In this document: positions 39,206-47,478 of the stretch, piece after piece
Position numbering within the stretch: the stretch's first letter is position 1
Layout: each line of letters begins with the position of its first letter
Assembly (NCBI GenBank): GCA_963851025.1
Contig: CAWKOA010000019.1
Coordinates: 1 to 64,000, forward strand
Source: RYN-230 sp963851025
GTDB lineage: Bacteria > Actinomycetota > Actinomycetes > Streptosporangiales > Streptosporangiaceae
Direction: 5' to 3'
Length of the DNA: 64,000 nt
Position numbers and translations under genes: made by a program
Notes under the pieces: generated by a model
Database searches by the model: none
Told to the model about the DNA's origin: nothing
The model's input: only the letters and a program-made list of their open reading frames with translations

Positions 39206-40189
39206 CTACCACCTGTTGTGGACCTGGGCGCGGATGCGGCGGTCGTAGAGGTCCGCGATGGCCGCGAGATCGGCGTCGCTGAAGGGCGGCAGCGCGGCGG
39301 CGGCCGCGTTCTGCTGGGCCTGCTCCGGATTGCGGGCGCCCGGGATCACGGTCGAGACACCAGGCTGCTGGATCACCCAGCGGAGAGCGGCCTGGGCTGG
39401 GGTGGCGCCGGCCGGCGCCAGGGCGGCAAACTCCCGGGCCGCGTCCACGCCGGTGTCGAAGTCCACGCCCGAGAACGTCTCGCCGGCGTCGAAGGCCTCG
39501 CCGTGCCGGTTGTAGGTGCGGTGGTCATCGGCGGCGAACGACGTCTCGTGGGTGTACCGGCCGGACAGCAGCCCCGAGGCGAGCGGGACACGGGCGATGA
39601 TGCCCACTCCCGCGGCGTGCGCCGCGGGCAGCACCTCATCCAGGGGCTTGCGCCGGAACGCGTTGAGGATGATCTGCACGGTGGCGGTGCCCGGCCTGGC
39701 CATCGCGGTGAGGGCCTCCGCGCAGGTCTCCACGCTGACCCCGTAGGCGGCGATGCGCTCCTCGGCGACCAGCGTGTCGAGCGCGTCGTAGACCGCGCCG
39801 GAGGAGAACACCGGGGTCGGCGGGCAGTGCAGCTGAACCAGGTCGAGTCGGTCCATCCCCAGGTTGGCCCGGGAGCGGTCGGTCCAGGCGCGGAAGTTGT
39901 CCAGGGTGAAGAACCCGGGGTCCTGTGCCACCCGGCGGCCCATCTTGGTGGCCACCGTGAACTCCGCCCCCGGGTTGCCGGCCAGGAACTGGCCGATGAT
40001 CCGCTCGCTGCGCCCGTCGCCGTACACGTCGGCGGTGTCCAGGAACGTGATCCCCGTCGCCGCGGCCGCCTCCAGCACGGCCAGCGCATCCTTCTCGCCC
40101 ACCTCGCCCCAGTCAGCCCCGAGCTGCCAGGTGCCCAGGCCGACGACCGAGACTGCCCTGCCTGTCCTGCCCAGAATGCGCTTCTCCAT
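39206..40189 (-). CDS. aldo/keto reductase
   Basis: 327-residue TIM-barrel oxidoreductase. Tetrad residues: Asp and Tyr in FLDTADVYGDG, Lys in VATKMGRR, His in LDLVQLHCPP. The C-terminal part (VIPGARNPEQAQQNAAAA) is the NADPH-binding end. It starts 49 bases downstream of the MarR regulator on the same strand, so the two are probably co-transcribed. The substrate may be an aldehyde or quinone, but that is not determined. Confidence 0.92.
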   Translation of the reverse strand: MEKRILGRTGRAVSVVGLGTWQLGADWGEVGEKDALAVLEAAAATGITFLDTADVYGDGRSERIIGQFLAGNPGAEFTVATKMGRRVAQDPGFFTLDNFRAWTDRSRANLGMDRLDLVQLHCPPTPVFSSGAVYDALDTLVAEERIAAYGVSVETCAEALTAMARPGTATVQIILNAFRRKPLDEVLPAAHAAGVGIIARVPLASGLLSGRYTHETSFAADDHRTYNRHGEAFDAGETFSGVDFDTGVDAAREFAALAPAGATPAQAALRWVIQQPGVSTVIPGARNPEQAQQNAAAAALPPFSDADLAAIADLYDRRIRAQVHNRW

Positions 40190-40238
40190 AAGGGCTGAGT
40201 GTAGTGAGGCCCGGTCCCGGCCGGTCCGGGTGGCTGGA

Positions 40239-40733
40239 TCAGGCGGCCGGGCAGCCCTCCGCGTCCTCCGGGGTGGTGGCCGCCTTGGCCAGGATCGCGG
40301 CGCTGATCTTGTCCAGCTGCCCGAGCTGTTCCGCGCTCAGCGCGTCGAACAGGGCCCGGCGGACCTGCTCGACATGGCCCGGGGCGGCCGCGCTGAGCGC
40401 GGCGAAGCCCTGGTCGGTGAGCATGGCGATCTGGCCGCGGCGGTCGGTCGGGCAGTCCATGCGGCGAACCCAGCCGCGCTCCTCCAGCCGGGCCACCGCG
40501 TGTGACACGCGGCTCTTGCTGGACGAGGAGGCTTCGGCGAGCTGGGTCATCCGGAGCGAGCGGTCCGGCGCCTCGGACAGGCGGACGAGAATCTCGTAGT
40601 ACGCGAGCGGCATCCCGGAATCGCGCTGCAGCTGGGCATCGACGGCGGCGAGGAGCCACTGCCAGGCCTCGATGGCGTCACGCCACGTCTGCTGCTCGCC
40701 CGTGCTCAGCCAGCGCGGTCCAGGATCGTTCAT
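40239..40733 (-). CDS. MarR-family transcriptional regulator
   Basis: 164-residue winged-helix regulator. The DNA-binding part is LRMTQLAEASSSSKSRVSHAVARLEERGWVRR with the wing MDCPTDRRGQIAMLTDQG, typical of MarR/SlyA. It is divergent from the YceI gene and upstream of an aldo/keto reductase, the usual layout for a local repressor of a stress or redox response. The intervening sequence contains a promoter with an overlapping palindrome (see 40764-40801). Confidence 0.92.
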   Translation of the reverse strand: MNDPGPRWLSTGEQQTWRDAIEAWQWLLAAVDAQLQRDSGMPLAYYEILVRLSEAPDRSLRMTQLAEASSSSKSRVSHAVARLEERGWVRRMDCPTDRRGQIAMLTDQGFAALSAAAPGHVEQVRRALFDALSAEQLGQLDKISAAILAKAATTPEDAEGCPAA

Positions 40734-40763
40734 GGGAACAGCATACCCGGAATAGTTGAACGC

Positions 40764-40801
40764 TTGACAACGCTAGACTGGGAGTGATACTCGTTGAGTA
40801 T
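40764..40801 (+). promoter_or_regulatory. yceI promoter with overlapping MarR-type operator
   Basis: TTGACA (40764-40769), 16-base spacer, GATACT (40786-40791). The perfect palindrome ATACTC-GTT-GAGTAT (40787-40801) overlaps the -10, so bound MarR would block transcription. A second imperfect inverted repeat (GTTG..CAAC) starts near 40755. Confidence 0.65.
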
Positions 40802-40844
40802 TCAAATATGAACGACGCCACTATGAACGACAGGAGTATTCCCC

Positions 40845-41408
40845 ATGACAGCTAGCACTGACGCCAGCACCATCCCGGGTTACATCGCGGGCACGTGGGA
40901 GATCGACCCGGTCCACTCCGAGGTCGGCTTCACCGCCCGGCACATGATGGTCAGCAAGGTCCGCGGCCGGTTCACGACCTTCTCCGGCGAGCTCGTCACG
41001 GGCGAGAAGCTGCTGGACTCGTCGGTCACCGCGACCATCGACCTGACCTCGATCAACACCGGCAACGAGCAGCGTGACCAGCACATCCGGTCCGCCGACT
41101 TCTTCGAGGTCAACAAGTACACCACGATGACCTACCGCTCCACCGGCCTGCGGGCCGAGGGTGACCACTACATCCTGGACGGGGAGCTGACCCTGAAGGA
41201 CGTCACCAAGGAGGTCCCGCTGACCGTCGAGCTGAACGGCTTCGGGCCGGACCCCTACGGCGGCACCCGGGCCGGCTTCACCGCCACCACGGAGATCAAC
41301 CGCCGCGACTTCGGCGTGAACTTCAGCGCCCCGATGGAGACCGGCGGCGTGGTTGTGAGTGACAAGATCGGCATCCAGCTGGAGATCGAGGCCGTCCTCA
41401 AGGCCTGA
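40845..41408 (+). CDS. YceI-family lipocalin-like protein
   Basis: 187-residue YceI domain, a lipocalin-like barrel that binds isoprenoid or other amphipathic ligands. Signature: WEIDPVHSEVGFTARHMMVSKVRGRFTTFSGEL, SINTGNEQRDQHIRSADFFEVNKYTTMTYRST, and DVTKEVPLTVELNGFG. No signal peptide is visible, so it is probably cytosolic, as in many actinobacterial copies. ATG 40845 has AGGAG 8 bases upstream. It is controlled from the divergent MarR region. Confidence 0.93.
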   Translation: MTASTDASTIPGYIAGTWEIDPVHSEVGFTARHMMVSKVRGRFTTFSGELVTGEKLLDSSVTATIDLTSINTGNEQRDQHIRSADFFEVNKYTTMTYRSTGLRAEGDHYILDGELTLKDVTKEVPLTVELNGFGPDPYGGTRAGFTATTEINRRDFGVNFSAPMETGGVVVSDKIGIQLEIEAVLKA

Positions 41409-41623
41409 GGCCAGCGGCAAACGGCGGCGCCGGGCCAGTTACGGCCGGGCGCACCCGGACCCAAGCCACCCGCGCGGGCGGGGACGCGAATCGCGTCCCC
41501 GCCCGCGCGCGTTCTGGCCCGGGTCCGCGCACGGCGTGCCGGGCCCGGGGCAAGAATGGTAGGGCGGCGACCGGATGGCCGGGCGCCGGGTGACGGTGGC
41601 CAGAGTGAAGTGAGGGGTACGCG

Positions 41624-42598
41624 GTGAAAGCGGCGGTCTATGAGCGCACCGGCCCGGCGGCCGAGGTGCTGCGGGTGGTGGAGGTCGAGCGGCCGGAGCC
41701 GGGCCCGGGCGAGGTCCGGGTCCGGGTGCATGTCTCGGGAGTCAACCCGACCGACGTCAAGAGCCGTGGCGGGGCGACCCCGCGGCCCATTGACGGTTTC
41801 CAGATCCCGCACCAGGACGGCGCCGGGGTGATCGACGCGGTCGGCCCGGGCGGTCCGGAGGACCGGATCGGCCAGCAGGTGTGGGTGTACCTGGCCGCAG
41901 CCGGGCGCCGCTGGGGGACCGCTGCGGAATGGACGGTGGTCCCGGAGAACCGCGCGGTGCCGCTGCCGGACGGCGCTTCCCTGGAACTCGGGGCCAGCCT
42001 GGGCGTGCCGGCCATGACCGCACACCACCTGGTGTTCGCGGACGGGCCGGTCAAGGACGCCGCGGTGCTGGTGGCCGGCGGCGCCGGGGCGGTCGGGCAC
42101 TTCGCCATCGAGTTCGCGGTGTGGGGCGGGGCGGCCCGGGTGGCCTCCACGGTCAGCAACCCGGACAAGGCCGGGCTGGCCCGCCAGGCCGGTGCCGGCC
42201 ACGTCGTGTACTACACCGACCCTGACGCGGCCAGCCAGATCACCGCCGCCGTCGGGCCGGTGGACCGGATCATCGAGGTGGCGCTCGGCGCGAACCTGCA
42301 GCTGGACCTGGCTGTCTCCCGGCCAGGCACGGTGGTGGCCTGCTACGCGGCCGAACCCCAGGACCCGGTGCTGCCCGTGCGGGCCTGCATGAACGCCAGC
42401 CTGGTGCTGCGGTTCATGCTGCTCTACACCGTGCCCCAGGCGGCCCTGGATCAGGGGGCCGCCGACATCGGCACCGCGCTCCGGGCGGGCGCGCTGACCG
42501 AGCTACCAGAGCACCAGTTCCCGCTCGGCGACATCGTCGCGGCGCACGAGGCCGTGGAGCGCGGGACGCCCGGCAAGGTCCTGGTCATCCCGGGCTGA
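41624..42598 (+). CDS. NADPH:quinone reductase-like zinc-independent oxidoreductase
   Basis: Medium-chain dehydrogenase/reductase of the quinone oxidoreductase (QOR) branch. GroES-like N-terminus (VRVHVSGVNPTDVKSRGG), no Zn-ligand Cys cluster, Rossmann motif VLVAGGAGAVGHFAIEFA, and C-terminal PLGDIVAAHEAVERGTPGKVLVIPG. 324 residues is standard. GTG 41624 has a GAGGGGT ribosome binding site about 8 bases upstream. It stands alone after the YceI gene and converges on the LLM gene. Confidence 0.9.
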   Translation: MKAAVYERTGPAAEVLRVVEVERPEPGPGEVRVRVHVSGVNPTDVKSRGGATPRPIDGFQIPHQDGAGVIDAVGPGGPEDRIGQQVWVYLAAAGRRWGTAAEWTVVPENRAVPLPDGASLELGASLGVPAMTAHHLVFADGPVKDAAVLVAGGAGAVGHFAIEFAVWGGAARVASTVSNPDKAGLARQAGAGHVVYYTDPDAASQITAAVGPVDRIIEVALGANLQLDLAVSRPGTVVACYAAEPQDPVLPVRACMNASLVLRFMLLYTVPQAALDQGAADIGTALRAGALTELPEHQFPLGDIVAAHEAVERGTPGKVLVIPG

Positions 42599-42663
42599 CC
42601 GGCGGCCGTCGCGGGAACGGCCAGGCCAGCGATGAAAGCCTGCCCCGGCGGGACCGCCCGCAG

Positions 42664-43512
42664 TCACCCGGGCCGGAGAGCCGCGGCTAGCTCCCGGTAG
42701 CCCTCGGCCGGGCCGTCGCCGGGCGCCGTGAGCAGCTGGATGCTCACGTGGTCGGCCCCGGCGTCGAGGTGCTCAGCCAGGCGGGCCGCCACCTGGCCCG
42801 CGCTGCCGTGGGCGACCAGCGCGTCGATCAGCGCGTCGCTGCCCCCGCCGCTCAGGTCGGCGTCCGTCCATCCCAGGCGGCGCAGGTTGGCCGTGTAGTT
42901 GGCCAGCCCCAGGTAGGGCTTTTCCACCCGGGGACGGCCGATCGCCCGGGCCTGCCCGGGGTCCGTGCTGAGGACCACCTTCTGCTCGGGGGCCAGCAGC
43001 GGGCCGGGGCCGAGGATTTCCCGGGCCTGCGCGGTGTAGCCGGGCGTCACCAGGTAGGGATGCGCGCCCGCGGTGCGCTCCGCGGCGAGCCGCAGCACTT
43101 TCGGGCCGAGCGCGGCCAGCACCAGGCGGCCGGCCGGGACGCCGTTGTCCAGCAGGGTGTCCACGTACCGGGCCAGCGTGTCGTAAGGCCGGGCGTACTG
43201 CTGGGTCACCTCGGGGTGGCCCGCGCCCACGCCCAGCAGGAACCGGCCGGGAAAGCGCTCCTCGACCCGCTGGTACGCCGCGGCCACCTGGTGCGGCTCG
43301 TACTGCCACATGTTGACGATGCCGGTGGCCACGGTGAGGGTGGTCGTCGCGGCCAGGAACTCCTCGGCGGCGGCCAGGTCCCCGCTGGCCGAGCCCAGCC
43401 ACAGGGTGCCGAACCCGAGTTCCTCGATGCCCGCGGCCAGTTCCGCCGTGACCTGTCGCTCGCCCCGCCAGATGCCGAACCGTCCGAGCTGGTCGCGCGC
43501 GTGCTGAGTCAT
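42664..43512 (-). CDS. LLM-class F420-dependent oxidoreductase
   Basis: Luciferase-like TIM barrel of the TIGR03620-type group, which in mycobacteria use coenzyme F420. N-terminal FGIWRGERQVTAELAAGIEELGFGTLWLG, then ATTTLTVATGIVNMWQYEPHQVAAAYQRVEERFPGRFLLGVGAGHPE. ATG 43512 (MTQHARDQLGRFG) follows AGGGAG at a normal distance and is preferred to 43545. It is divergent from the histidine kinase gene; a perfect palindrome lies between them. Confidence 0.88.
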   Translation of the reverse strand: MTQHARDQLGRFGIWRGERQVTAELAAGIEELGFGTLWLGSASGDLAAAEEFLAATTTLTVATGIVNMWQYEPHQVAAAYQRVEERFPGRFLLGVGAGHPEVTQQYARPYDTLARYVDTLLDNGVPAGRLVLAALGPKVLRLAAERTAGAHPYLVTPGYTAQAREILGPGPLLAPEQKVVLSTDPGQARAIGRPRVEKPYLGLANYTANLRRLGWTDADLSGGGSDALIDALVAHGSAGQVAARLAEHLDAGADHVSIQLLTAPGDGPAEGYRELAAALRPG

Positions 43513-43664
43513 TCCGTCCGCTCCCTTACTGTCACTCCGTGTCACCCCGGGCCGGTGCCCGCCTGGCCCGGTCGCTCACCGTCGAACCGGGCAACCGGCT
43601 CCGGCCGGCGGCTGTTCCCCGCGGGTCTATTGGGTACGGCCACGATGGGTACCATGTGCGTAGA

Positions 43665-43680
43665 GTAATCATTTGATTAC
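43665..43680. promoter_or_regulatory. operator-like palindrome between LLM and kinase genes
   Basis: GTAATCATTTGATTAC: perfect 7-bp arms (GTAATCA and TGATTAC) and a 2-base centre. It is the most AT-rich piece of the 190-base divergent gap, 22 bases before the kinase ATG. Its size and symmetry fit a dimeric regulator such as MarR or TetR; which protein binds is unknown. Confidence 0.65.
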
Positions 43681-43702
43681 CTAAAGGGGGGAGCGCTCGA
43701 TT

Positions 43703-46243
43703 ATGGGGGTGTCTCGAGCGACCTCGCAGGCGGGCGCGCAGCCCGGCGCCCACACCTCACCCTCCGCCTTGCTGGAGTTCGCGGTCAGCCAGGCCGTGAG
43801 CCAGGAGGGGGCGGCGCCCGACGCGGGCCTGCCGGAACTGCTGCGGCGCTGCACGGCCGGATTCGGCGGCCGCGGCGCTCTCGCCCTCCGGCTCCCCGCG
43901 CCGGCCGAGCCCGCGGTCATCGCCGCCTACCCGCCCGGGGCGGTGGATCCCGGCCTGATGGCCCAGCTCACCGCGCTGCTGGCGGCCCACGCCGAGGTGG
44001 CCTCGGAAGGAGGCTGTGTCCGGGGCCGGGTGGCCTGGCCCGGGCTGGGGCCGGCCCGGAACGAGGACGGGGTGCTGATCGCCGTGGCCCGGCTCCCCGG
44101 CGGGTTCCCCCCGTGCGCGCTGATCCTCGTCGGGCACTGCGCGCCGTGGACCGCCGAGTCGCAGTCCACCGCGCGGGCGCTGGCCGCGGTCATCGCCTCC
44201 CGGATCCGCCGGGTCGAGGACACCAGGGAAATCGCGGAACGGCGGGCGGTCACCGACGCGCTCATCAACGCGGCGCCGGACGCGGTGGTCGTGGCCGACG
44301 CCGAGCGGAACATCGTGGCCTTCAACCCGGCTGCGGAGAAACTGTACGGCCGCCGCCGGGACGACGTGCTCGGCCAGGGCATGGGGGACCTGCTCATCCC
44401 GGAGCGCAACCGGCCCAGCTTCCTGGAATCGACCCAGGGATTCCTGCGCAGCCAGGACCCGGGGGAGTTCACGGGCCGGATGTACCTGCCCATCCTGCGC
44501 GGTGACGGCAGCGAGCGGACGGTGGAGCTGACCCCGCTGCCGCTCCTGGTGGGCGGCCAGCCCTACTTCTGCAGCTTCGCCCGGGACCTGACCGAGCTGG
44601 ACCGGGCCAACGCGGCGCTCGCGGCCAGCGAGGCCCGGGTGCGGCTGCTGTCCGAGCTGGCCCCGGTGGGTATCGCGCGCACCGACGGCGGCGGGACGTG
44701 CGCGTACGTCAACGAGCGCTGGTGCGCGCTGAACGGCCAGCCGGCCGGGGACATCCTCGGCACCTCGTGGCTGGAGGCGGTCCACCCCGGGGACGCCGGG
44801 CGGGTCCGGCGGGAATGGCAGCGGGCCGCGGCGGCGGGCTCGGAGCTGCGCACCGACTTCCGCCTGCGGCGTCACTCTGGCGAGCCGCTGTGGGTGCATG
44901 CCGCCGTCACCACCCTGCCGGACCAGGCCGACCTGCCCCGCGGCTACATGGTCGCCCTCACCAACGTGACCGCCCGCAAGCGCGCCGAGCAGGAGCGCGA
45001 CCGGCTGCTGGCCTCGGAGCAGGCCGCGGTGCGCGACCTCAGCGACCAGACCGAGCGGCTGAACAGCCTGCTCGCGGCGGCCATCCCCGGCGTGCTGGTG
45101 CTGGATGAGCAGGCCGTGATCGTCCAGGTCAACGCGAGCCTGTGTGATCTGCTCGGCACCGGGGACCCGCCGGCGGTCTTTACCGGGGCCCCCGCGGCGC
45201 GCCTGCGCGGGCTGGCGGAGCGTACCTTCGCCCACCCGTCGGAGGTGCTGGCCCAGGTCTCCCGGTACTACCGCAGCCGGGAGCGGGTCGAGGGCCTGCG
45301 CTTCGCCTGCCGGGATGGCCGTGTGCTGGAGTGCGACTACTGGCCGGTCTTCGCCCGGGACCAGTACCGGGGCGGCCTGGTCCTGCTCTGGGACATGACC
45401 GAGCGCGCCGCACAGGAGCAGGAGCGCGACCGGCGGCTGGCGGCCGAGCTGGCCTCGCGGCACGCGGCCGAGGACGCGCGGCAGCAGCTGTCGCGGCAGA
45501 ACGACGAGCTGCGCGAGCTGGACGAGCTCAAGACCCGGTTCCTGGCCACCGTGTCCCACGAGCTGCGCTCGCCGCTGACCTCGATCGTGTCCTACGCCGA
45601 CCTGATCCGGGACGAGGGCGGGCTGTCCCCGGCGGCGGCCCGCTTCCTGGACATCGTCGCGCGTAACGCCGAGCGGATCACCAAGCTGGTCGGCGATCTG
45701 CTGCTGCTGAGCCGGATCAAGGCCGGCATGATCCCGCTCGAGCTGGAGCCGGTGCCCGTCTCGGCGGTCGTGGCCGAGGCCGTGCAGGCCGCGGCGCCGG
45801 GGGCGGCGCAGAAAGGTGTCGCCCTGGACGGGGCGGTCCCGGACGGGCCCCCGGTGCTGGCCGACCGGGCCCGGCTGGTCCAGGTGATCGACAACCTGAT
45901 CGCCAACGCGGTCAAGTTCACCGACGAGGGCGGCCGGGTCCGGGTGACCGCGGCGGTGGACGGCCCGGCCTGGCGGATCGACGTCCAGGACTCCGGGATC
46001 GGCATCCCCCAGGATGAGATCGGCCAGCTGTTCGACCGGTTCTTCCGCGCCTCGAACGCCAGCGCGGCCGGCCGTCCCGGATCGGGCCTGGGCCTGTCGA
46101 TCGTCAAGGAAGTCGCCGAGATGCACGGCGGCCGGGTGGAGGTGACCAGCACCCTCGGGGCCGGCACCACCGTCCATCTCTTCCTCCCGGCCCAGGAGAG
46201 CCCGGCGCCGGCCGGCGGGAGGGGTGTGACGGCCGAGGTCTGA
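43703..46243 (+). CDS. multi-PAS sensor histidine kinase
   Basis: 846-residue soluble-looking kinase. A GAF-like N-terminal region (1-180) is followed by three PAS domains (about 190-300, 310-425 and 440-560), then HisKA with phospho-acceptor His619 (SHELRSPLTSIV) and a HATPase domain with N box NLIANAVKFTDEG, G1 DSGIGIP and G2 GSGLGLSIVKE. No membrane helices, so it probably senses a cytoplasmic or redox signal. ATG 43703 has a GGGGGGAG ribosome binding site. It is the first gene of the operon and the likely partner of the response regulator 80 bases downstream. Confidence 0.93.
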   Translation: MGVSRATSQAGAQPGAHTSPSALLEFAVSQAVSQEGAAPDAGLPELLRRCTAGFGGRGALALRLPAPAEPAVIAAYPPGAVDPGLMAQLTALLAAHAEVASEGGCVRGRVAWPGLGPARNEDGVLIAVARLPGGFPPCALILVGHCAPWTAESQSTARALAAVIASRIRRVEDTREIAERRAVTDALINAAPDAVVVADAERNIVAFNPAAEKLYGRRRDDVLGQGMGDLLIPERNRPSFLESTQGFLRSQDPGEFTGRMYLPILRGDGSERTVELTPLPLLVGGQPYFCSFARDLTELDRANAALAASEARVRLLSELAPVGIARTDGGGTCAYVNERWCALNGQPAGDILGTSWLEAVHPGDAGRVRREWQRAAAAGSELRTDFRLRRHSGEPLWVHAAVTTLPDQADLPRGYMVALTNVTARKRAEQERDRLLASEQAAVRDLSDQTERLNSLLAAAIPGVLVLDEQAVIVQVNASLCDLLGTGDPPAVFTGAPAARLRGLAERTFAHPSEVLAQVSRYYRSRERVEGLRFACRDGRVLECDYWPVFARDQYRGGLVLLWDMTERAAQEQERDRRLAAELASRHAAEDARQQLSRQNDELRELDELKTRFLATVSHELRSPLTSIVSYADLIRDEGGLSPAAARFLDIVARNAERITKLVGDLLLLSRIKAGMIPLELEPVPVSAVVAEAVQAAAPGAAQKGVALDGAVPDGPPVLADRARLVQVIDNLIANAVKFTDEGGRVRVTAAVDGPAWRIDVQDSGIGIPQDEIGQLFDRFFRASNASAAGRPGSGLGLSIVKEVAEMHGGRVEVTSTLGAGTTVHLFLPAQESPAPAGGRGVTAEV

Positions 46244-46288
46244 CTACTTATAGTGATGTAACTGCTACTAAGTGAAATCGGGGGACAG

Positions 46289-46327
46289 ATGGACCTGAAC
46301 GCGCGGGCGCCGGGAGCGACCCGGTGA
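46289..46327 (+). CDS. 12-residue leader ORF coupled to the response regulator
   Basis: ATG 46289 (ribosome binding site GGGGGA) encodes MDLNARAPGATR and stops at TGA 46325-46327, which overlaps the response regulator's GTG 46324 as GTGA. It may couple translation of the operon body to a leader. Alternatively an indel has separated the true regulator start from its body. A bulged inverted repeat ACTTATAG..CTACTAAGT (about 46246-46273) precedes it. Confidence 0.45.
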   Translation: MDLNARAPGATR

Positions 46328-47478
46328 ACGGCGCCAGCCCGCCGGAGTCACCCGGCCGGATCCTGGTCGTCGAGGACGATCCCGAAGCCGCTGGCTACGT
46401 CCTGCACGTGCTCCGCAACCGGGGCGGCTTCGATGCCATCCACATGCCGGACCCGGTGGCCGCGCTGGACCGGGCCCGGGCGGAACGCTGGGACCTGGTG
46501 CTGACCGACGTGGAAATGCCCGGCATGACCGGGATCGAGCTGCTGGAGGCGGTCCGGGAGATATCCCCGCAGCTGCCGGTGGCCGTGGTCACCGCGCACC
46601 CGTCGGTCGACTACGCGGTCCGGGCCCTGCGCAATAAGGCCGACGAGTTCCTGGAGAAGCCCGTCCGCCCGGACAAGCTGGTCGAGACCGTGGCCGCGCT
46701 GGTGGCCAAGGGCCGCGCGGCCCGTGAGGCCGCCCGGCAGAGCGTGCTGGCCATCGGGGCGCACCCGGACGACGTGGAGATCGGTGCGGCGGGCACGCTG
46801 GCCACGCACCGGCGGCTGGGGCACGAGGTGACGATCCTGACCCTGAGCCGCGGCGCCCGGGGCGGCACCGAGGACACCCGGGCCAGCGAGTCCCGGAAGG
46901 CGGCGGAGGTCATCGGCGCCACCTTGTACCACGAGGACCTGCAGGACACGAGCATCCGTGAGGGGGATCCGACCATCGGCGTGATCAGCCGCATCGTCCA
47001 GGCCGTGCGGCCGACCGTGATCTACACCCACTCCCTGCACGACGTGCACCAGGACCACCGGAACACGCACCAGGCAGCGCTGGTCGCCGTGCGCCAGGTG
47101 GGCCGGGTGTACTGCTTCCAGTCACCGTCGGCCACGGTGGACTTCCGGCCCACCCGCTTCGTCGCCATCGACGAGCAGATGGACCGCAAGCTCGAGGCCA
47201 TCGACGCGTTCGCCTCCCAGGTGGAGATCCGGGCCTACCTGGACCGCGACCTGATCGAGTCGACCGCGCGCTACTGGTCCCGCTACTGCGAGGGCCGCTA
47301 CGCCGAGCCGTTCGAGGTGGTCCGGGAGGCGGCGGTGGCCGGGCAGCACGAGCTCACCCCGGCCCGGGGCGTCGTGCGCGGGGAGAACGGCGCCGGCCCC
47401 GCCGACCCGGACCGGCGGGACGACCGGCGGCCGCAGCCGGCCGGACTAATCAAGGGGGTACCGGATGCCGCGCTATGA
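46324..47478 (+). CDS. response regulator receiver fused to PIG-L/LmbE deacetylase
   Basis: Receiver domain residues 12-130: acidic pair Asp18/Asp19, phospho-acceptor Asp62 (LVLTDVEMPGMTG), Thr90 and Lys112 (EKPVRP). Then a PIG-L/LmbE deacetylase domain (140-340) with the zinc motif AHPDD at 146-150 and HSLHDVHQDH at 236-245. PIG-L enzymes remove acetyl groups from GlcNAc-type sugars, as MshB does in mycothiol synthesis. Phosphorylation of the receiver would presumably switch the deacetylase. The GTG start has GGGAG upstream. It overlaps the ATP-grasp gene by 14 bases. Confidence 0.9.
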   Translation: MNGASPPESPGRILVVEDDPEAAGYVLHVLRNRGGFDAIHMPDPVAALDRARAERWDLVLTDVEMPGMTGIELLEAVREISPQLPVAVVTAHPSVDYAVRALRNKADEFLEKPVRPDKLVETVAALVAKGRAAREAARQSVLAIGAHPDDVEIGAAGTLATHRRLGHEVTILTLSRGARGGTEDTRASESRKAAEVIGATLYHEDLQDTSIREGDPTIGVISRIVQAVRPTVIYTHSLHDVHQDHRNTHQAALVAVRQVGRVYCFQSPSATVDFRPTRFVAIDEQMDRKLEAIDAFASQVEIRAYLDRDLIESTARYWSRYCEGRYAEPFEVVREAAVAGQHELTPARGVVRGENGAGPADPDRRDDRRPQPAGLIKGVPDAAL

